A DNA stretch of 64,000 nucleotides from Pyronema omphalodes. Taxonomy: Eukaryota > Ascomycota > Pezizomycetes > Pezizales > Pyronemataceae. The position numbers and the translations under genes are program-made. The stretch lies in the NCBI GenBank assembly GCA_024516155.1, contig JAJJXM010000036.1, positions 248,001 through 312,000 of the forward strand, in the 5' to 3' direction. This document shows, in pieces, positions 58,577-64,000 of the stretch (its first letter is position 1; each line of letters starts with the position of its first letter). The notes under the pieces were generated by a model. It did not search any database. It was not told where the DNA came from and saw only the letters and a list, made by a program, of their open reading frames with translations.

Positions 58577-58584
58577 CAGCGAAT
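58577..58584 (+). repeat. Target-site duplication CAGCGAAT, left copy
   Basis: 8-bp direct repeat immediately left of the hAT-type element; the right copy is at 59686-59693. Confidence 0.75.
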
Positions 58585-59685
58585 GAGGAATGCACACGAG
58601 ACGAGACGAGACGAGATGGCCATTGGGCTCGAGAAATCTTGTCTCGTGAGATTTGAGTCTCGGTGAGATGCTCGAGACTTTGAGCTAATTTTCTTCCTTC
58701 ACAAAACTACAAGTGAAACTTTAATTCTACGGAATATTCTCTGCCCTAATGCTCATGCTCTTCCTCCTCGAAAATCTCTCAAAACTTAGCCTCCGGTAGT
58801 CCATTCTTGCTCTTGATGGGCAATATGTACTGCCGGAATCGTTTTACTAAGAAGCCGATGCTTATTCTTGGTAACAACATTACCTGGAACAGTGATTAGC
58901 CGAGTAGAAAAATGTCTATATATTTAAATTGATTTGGAATATGTTTATCCTGTATAGTATACAATAGGGCGTTTCACGCTACGTTTATCGGGGCCCATTA
59001 TAGCGCGCTTCGGGAAACCTTTTAAGAAAAATCTGTCGCCATAAACAATGTCAGCGTGAAACCCCCCCGGAATCTTAATTGAAAGAAATCGCATTCTCGC
59101 TGTTTTTCTTAGGCCGCAACATCGCGTCCCCTCGCACCACGACCCAGGAAAAAAATTTTCACCACACACTTGGCGATGCCACGCGCGCAAAAAAAACCCA
59201 CAGAACAACTTTTTGACGAATATTACAGCAAAAAAATGTTTCGTAATCATAGCTGGGCATGCATAGAGGCCAACTTTTATATTTTATACTTCTTTTTATA
59301 ATCTTTTTGAATTTTCATATTTTTATTCTTTTCGCTATGAGAGACAGTGGAAGAGCGATGCTAACCCGTATCGTGCTTAGTGCTCCGTGTAGTGTTAAAT
59401 GAGCCGTAATAGATAGTCCGAGATTATCTTAAAATGCCATAAGGAGCTCCGGAGCTCCTTTTGCAAAAAGGCTTTTAAGACGATAAATGCCGCGCCTAGA
59501 TCGCCTATTGAACTAGTGATTAAGCTTAATCCAATCGTTAAACAATCCATAATTGAAGCGTGAAACGGCCTAATATACAAGTCTCGAAAAACCTCGAAAA
59601 ATCTCGAGATATCTCGTCTCATTGAGATTCAGTCTCGCCCGGTCTCAAGCCTAAATCCCGGACTCTCGTCTCGTGTGCATCCCTA
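58585..59685. mobile_element. Non-autonomous hAT-type element carrying a nested insertion
   Basis: Ends read GAGGAATGCACACGAG (left) and, inverted, TAGGGATGCACACGAG (right), continuing as ACGAGA in both: terminal inverted repeats of about 22 bp. An exact 8-bp duplication CAGCGAAT flanks the element, diagnostic of hAT. Subterminal parts are full of GAGAC/GTCTC repeats, as in hAT elements. No transposase. A 608-bp element is inserted inside at 58965-59572; without it the host is about 490 bp. Confidence 0.8.
58965..59572. mobile_element. 608-bp non-autonomous transposon, copy 2 (nested)
   Basis: Same sequence and orientation as 42583-43190 with one base difference seen. It is flanked by GTATACAA (58957-58964) and ATATACAA (59573-59580), an 8-bp target duplication with one mismatch, and starts TAGGG, so it too looks hAT-like. 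It sits inside another element, so it arrived later. Confidence 0.82.
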
Positions 59686-59693
59686 CAGCGAAT
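59686..59693 (+). repeat. Target-site duplication CAGCGAAT, right copy
   Basis: Matches 58577-58584 exactly. Confidence 0.75.
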
Positions 59694-60574
59694 ATGATTT
59701 ATCACCACAATGCACTATATTGTCCCGATACCTGATGACTCTTACGAACAAATGGTGTTCTCAAATTCAGCCTCTTTATTACCAAAACTCTTTCACAAAT
59801 GTTCAATCTTATTAAACTTAGATTCATCGCTCACCGATGGATATTCGCTCATTCAGACGTGGATGCTTATCATACGAATAGCATGGCTCATTCAGGAAAT
59901 AACTGAGGATCTTAAGGAGCTGAACTAGCGGAGCCTATCATTATACTCAAAGAGACAAGGCTGCACATCTGCAAAGGCAATGGCATTGTAGCTGGTATTA
60001 CAGAGCCAATGAAGACGCAATCTGGCTCGAATGACAACTCATTGCTTGGATGCTTTTTACAGCGTACATTTGGGCATATTTCTCCACGATTGCGTTCAAA
60101 CAGATTATAGACCGCAGCCACAGCCACATTAAAGCATCAAGGATTCTGTGGCTACTACATTTTACAGCTGCAGAAAGTCGACGCTCTTAAAAATGAAAAA
60201 TTATATATCTTTGTGGGAAGAATATGTTCAGGAAGTTCACTACACCCTAAGGTCTCATTTTGATCAGTCATTGTCTCCAATATATGGATAGCATCGAGCG
60301 AAAATATTGAAGTGGTCACTACAAACTCAGATAAGCGCTACCTGCGTTCCCACTCGACCTACCTCCAGTTACGACTACTATTGATTGGGTAAATTCTCCT
60401 CTATAAAAGACTTATGGTTTTTACTAACATAATCTCAAGGTCTTTACAGACTTAACTTTGCAACTTCGGCATCTGTGAGATTAGCCGGAACGAAGCCTGC
60501 CGAATTCGTACCAACCTCACGCATACAACACACATCTTTAACGACTACGGTTACTACACAAACGAAGAATAATC
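59694..60574. other. Intergenic region before the membrane protein gene
   Basis: About 880 bp; no convincing gene. Short frames at 59710-59928 have no known domain. Confidence 0.45.
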
Positions 60575-62560
60575 ATGGTGTTGGCGGCAGAGTGGCTCTC
60601 AGCATTATGTTCGTTAATAGCTGCCATCGTGGCAGTAGTTACTCTTATCACGGTGTATCTTGCTGGAATGCAAATACTCTCTCGACGCCAGCTATACCGC
60701 CTAGGATTTTCGTATAGATCCCTGGGCCCATGGAAAACAAAGGTCGTTAAGCCCTCATTTGCGAAGATGCAAACACACATCAAGACACCCACTGTTAGCC
60801 TAGCCCGATTGGTAGCAAAGAGATGGCAGCCGAAATTGACATTTCCCAAAGGACTCCCAATCCCAGATTCGGACCTGGAGGAAGGTCAGAGGCTTATGGC
60901 CGAAGCTAGCTGGGTCAATTACCTCGAAGCCTTAGGGTTGACACCTCAAGATGACAAGTTTTACGACATGCAGTATGAGTCAGAGCTAGTAAATGGAATT
61001 GTTCCAATGAGATGGAAAGGAAAGGATCTTGTGGGTATATGCTCTCTATTAGGATTCCAAGCCGTCATCGACTGCGACGACTACGCACAAAACTTTAAAA
61101 AAGCGATGCCACTTCCCTCGCAATGGTCTGGACCACTTGGTTGGATACAGTTTAGGTCAAGTTCCGATACTTGTATCGCAGAATTTCGACGAAGAGCAGT
61201 TGTTAAAAACGAATTCCCAAAAATGTTTTACGACTACTACATCGATTTTCCTACCAATAAATTGTGCCTTATCACTCGTCTCTGGCAATCCGTGAATGGT
61301 TTATACTCTCCTGGAATAGCCGATGAAAAACCGGATGTGTTTGTATTGGGAGGGGCGGAGAAACCCGGAAAGGATGACGACGAGAAACCACGCTCCATTA
61401 TTGATATTTGTGACATACTTTTGAAGTCAAAGGATAAACTTCCGGACCAAGAGGAGCTTCTCAATAAGATGTTTGGAAAACCTTCGAAATGGCCCAGTGG
61501 AGTCCGACCGGATAATATCGAAAACGCCCAAGCTCATGCGACAAAAGCATCAGCAGCTGATGATTCTGGCCTTGAAGCACTGATACGCGGGATTACTGGA
61601 AAAACGTCGGGTTCAGACGATGATGAGAAGCTAGAACAGTTGCAACTCGTTATTCCATGCCCCGGTCTGCTCTCAGTTATTGTGCAAGGAGAATTGGCAG
61701 ATACTCGAGGTCTCGATTTTGGAAAACATAATATGCTCGAATATGAGAGGAAATTTATTCAACCGGAAGACTATAGTTATAGCAAGCAGACGCATCCATA
61801 CAGACTCGGTTCTCTATGCCTAGGCGATAAATCCCTAGGTCATTTTAAGAAAGCCGCCTTACATCTGCAACCTGATGGATTCTACTTTACCCCACCACCA
61901 AGTGTTTACGCCGACGTTTCAAATATGTGGCACAACGTGACGCAGATATCGAAGCAGTCGGGGTTTAAGCACATATTCCTACAGGATAAACTCGATAAAT
62001 GGCGGAGCAATGGGATACTGAATAAAGACTTCAAACCTGTAGCCAACACACTGTACCATGCCATGTCTCTTTGCAACGAACTCCAGCGTATCAAAAAAAC
62101 TTGCCGATCCATTCTTTCATTTGAAGATTTACGAATTATATCCCAAGCCTCTAAAAGTGTTCGAAAGATAGTCAGTACTACCAACAACATGGCATCCTCA
62201 CCAATTGACCTTATCTGGGCAATGATATACTCCCCGGAACTTCTCAACGATGTATCGAAGCGCTTCGAATTCCAAGACTTAGCACCGGAATATATATTTG
62301 AGAAATCCTTTACAGCAAAAATCAAAAACGGCTGTATCGATTGCACGGCTTTGACTAGTAAGGAGAAAGACCTTAGTTCGGCTTTGGGGCTTAAGGGTTG
62401 TTACGACATCCCATTGTTAGCCGATGGCGAATACGAAGGGCAGCAAGTATTGGCGGCGTTCTTGGATGTTTTATTGACCTATTTTTGGATCAACAAAAAG
62501 TGGATATCTAACGTTGCCTTATATGACCTCACGGTACCACAAAGTGTCACAATGTGTTGA
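60575..62560 (+). CDS. Large fungal membrane-anchored protein ('modin'-like), unknown function
   Basis: Single 661-codon frame. A hydrophobic N-terminal segment (ALCSLIAAIVAVVTLITVYL, about 10-29) anchors the protein; next comes the conserved-looking LYRLGFSYRSLGPWKTKVV and a soluble body that holds motifs such as MRWKGKDLVGICSLLGFQAV and SGPLGWIQFRSS. An acidic, Lys-rich linker (about 255-300) splits it. The C-terminal half includes WINKKWISNVALYDL. The layout recalls a family of fungal hypothetical proteins sometimes labelled modin and often found near HET/NLR-type genes; that is from memory and moderate. No enzymatic motif is seen. Confidence 0.8.
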   Translation: MVLAAEWLSALCSLIAAIVAVVTLITVYLAGMQILSRRQLYRLGFSYRSLGPWKTKVVKPSFAKMQTHIKTPTVSLARLVAKRWQPKLTFPKGLPIPDSDLEEGQRLMAEASWVNYLEALGLTPQDDKFYDMQYESELVNGIVPMRWKGKDLVGICSLLGFQAVIDCDDYAQNFKKAMPLPSQWSGPLGWIQFRSSSDTCIAEFRRRAVVKNEFPKMFYDYYIDFPTNKLCLITRLWQSVNGLYSPGIADEKPDVFVLGGAEKPGKDDDEKPRSIIDICDILLKSKDKLPDQEELLNKMFGKPSKWPSGVRPDNIENAQAHATKASAADDSGLEALIRGITGKTSGSDDDEKLEQLQLVIPCPGLLSVIVQGELADTRGLDFGKHNMLEYERKFIQPEDYSYSKQTHPYRLGSLCLGDKSLGHFKKAALHLQPDGFYFTPPPSVYADVSNMWHNVTQISKQSGFKHIFLQDKLDKWRSNGILNKDFKPVANTLYHAMSLCNELQRIKKTCRSILSFEDLRIISQASKSVRKIVSTTNNMASSPIDLIWAMIYSPELLNDVSKRFEFQDLAPEYIFEKSFTAKIKNGCIDCTALTSKEKDLSSALGLKGCYDIPLLADGEYEGQQVLAAFLDVLLTYFWINKKWISNVALYDLTVPQSVTMC

Positions 62561-63883
62561 TTGCGCATGCGTTTAGAGTTCTGACGGGATTAGGTTACGT
62601 TGGGTAACGCTCAGAGTTTGGGATTTCAGTCATTTTTTCTTTGTTTCCTTTCTCCGTTTTTATGTTCATACAAGCTACTAAGCTACTAAGTAAACATCAT
62701 TTAATTTTATTTGTATCAGAGTTTTCATCTTTCAGATTTCATGACAGCTTTTATAAACATCATGTACCTATATTTATCTATGCGGCCGATGTAATTTTCC
62801 ATAAGCTCTTAAACTCTCATCTTGCCTGATTGTGTGATACCATTAACTAGATTCCAACTTAAATGGTATTATAGCTTGTGTGGGAAATTATAACTACCAG
62901 TAAAACCAGTATTTCTGATTTTTACCACGTCTACAGCGCTGAAATGGGAAATCGTTGAATGAAATTAATATATATCCAAATTCGGTGCAGCATTGCCCCG
63001 TAGAGCATAATAATTAGCCAAAACCATGGATCCCACATCACTCAGTCTTTATGCTACACTAAACTACAATAGGCCTTTAGTGTCTTGCTGAAACCTTTTC
63101 AGTGGACGCTACATTTTGTCATCCAATTTTGCCATCTTCGGTGCGATGGAAGGATAGGCTTCTGTTTCCCAGTTTTCCTTTTCATTTGCATATTTCAGAC
63201 AGCAGATATCTGTCACATGCGTGTATGTGTTTTAGGTCGTATATAGGCGATCAACGTGATGGTGAGTTGAAGTAAATGCTTCAGGCCGATTTTCCTAAAA
63301 TCAGATATTCAGCTATAACAGGAACCCATGTGATCGACGCACTATCTAATTAATTACCACTAAACCCCTTATACCAATCTTCCGTGACTCACCAGTATGT
63401 AAGGGTATATGAACTGAATCCTTAGAATAGTCAGTTTCAATCCATTGAGACATACGGTGCTCGCACATACACGCTGGTCTGCTTTAAAGCATCGCGGTAC
63501 TAGTGGCGCAGGCATCAACAACTTAGGCCGGAAGCAAGTGGGCTATGCCACATGGTACATCATTGGAATGTGCGCCAAAATGCCACACTGCACACCACAG
63601 CCTTGTGAGGCGATGCGACTAAATACTGACCAACAATTTCGCTGAATTAAAATTTCTGTAACCATACATAGTGGCAATGGCATTCGTGATGAGGCTCTGA
63701 AGCATGTACCACACAAACTTTTGTTTTTAGATATATTGGACTTGAGAATTTTCTCATAAGTATTGCAGTCCGAATGAACGAGAATTGCCCCGCATCATCA
63801 AAACCACAGCAACCCACTTAAAAGGTTAAATACCCACACTATATTCCCCAGAAAACAACCTTCGTCCGAAAATACCACGAACT
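62561..63883. other. Intergenic region
   Basis: 1.3 kb with no supported gene; the last 60 bp have a TATA-like stretch (CACTATATTCCCC) and may be the promoter of the gene at 63884. Confidence 0.45.
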
Positions 63884-64000
63884 ATGGCTTCCACAACACT
63901 ATCCACCAAAGATTCGAAGAATCATGATGACTCCGAAATCAACAGAAGCATTCATCCTTTCGTGTTTCCAGTTTCTCTCAACAAATCAGTACCACAGCGT
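63884..64000 (+). CDS. Start of an unidentified gene (partial at window edge)
   Basis: ATG at 63884 opens a frame that reaches the window edge (39 codons, MASTTLSTKDSKNHDDSEIN onward). The A-rich leader ending AACTATGG fits a fungal start, and a TATA-like sequence lies about 45 bp upstream. The peptide is hydrophilic then FVFPVSL. Too short to identify. Confidence 0.4.
   Translation, partial: MASTTLSTKDSKNHDDSEINRSIHPFVFPVSLNKSVPQR

Larger units (their letters stand above)
57441..58584. other. Intergenic region with hairpin
   Basis: 1.1 kb, no supported gene. It contains a strong inverted repeat at 58168-58216 and ends at the target duplication of the hAT-type element. Confidence 0.5.

Overview
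The window is nuclear DNA of a filamentous ascomycete (Pezizomycotina, perhaps Leotiomycetes; the class is inferred from overall gene content, not proven). The reasons are many short GT-AG introns of about 45-160 nt with CTAAC/CTGAC branch-point-like sequences, monocistronic genes on both strands, a HeLo (HET-s-type) protein, a family of fungal membrane proteins, an intron-containing tRNA-Phe, and MITE/hAT elements. I re-derived the splice sites by hand for every named gene. All junctions keep the frame, and the resulting proteins have plausible lengths for their families.

Region by region. 0-11 kb is a compact housekeeping block: carnitine acetyltransferase (CAT2, cut by the left edge), U1 snRNP 70K, mitochondrial uL15m (MRPL10), the ribosome-assembly factor MRT4, MDM10, a tail-anchored unknown protein and a small glutaredoxin-like protein. 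11-25 kb is gene-poor. It holds a coiled-coil unknown, a RING-type/RBR protein, decayed gene fragments and two 46-bp TA-flanked palindromes. 25-30 kb holds a broken fungal gene, a HeLo-domain protein with a possible amyloid motif in its last exon, and a tRNA-Phe. 30-42 kb is gene-dense again: a gamma-tubulin complex component (GCP5/6-like), ATP synthase subunit g, a peroxisomal ABCD transporter and a secreted berberine-bridge-type FAD oxidase. 42.5-46 kb is a repeat island: a 608-bp element, an array of AAACACC units, and a remnant of a hAT transposase. 46-52 kb carries NAM9 (uS4m), MED21, mL41 and the mitochondrial helicase IRC3. 52-64 kb is mostly gene-poor. It holds a disordered protein, a non-autonomous hAT element carrying a second, almost identical copy of the 608-bp element, a large membrane protein of unknown function, and the start of a further gene at the right edge.

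Several genes share a theme. CAT2, MRPL10, MDM10, ATP20, NAM9, mL41 and IRC3 all act in mitochondria, and CAT2 together with the ABCD transporter links peroxisomal fatty-acid import to acetyl-unit shuttling. There is no operon-like arrangement; the coupling visible is by divergent promoters (SNP1/MRPL10, mL41/IRC3, tail-anchored protein/glutaredoxin). The most interesting accessory items are the HeLo protein, the nested transposon structure, and the paired palindromes.
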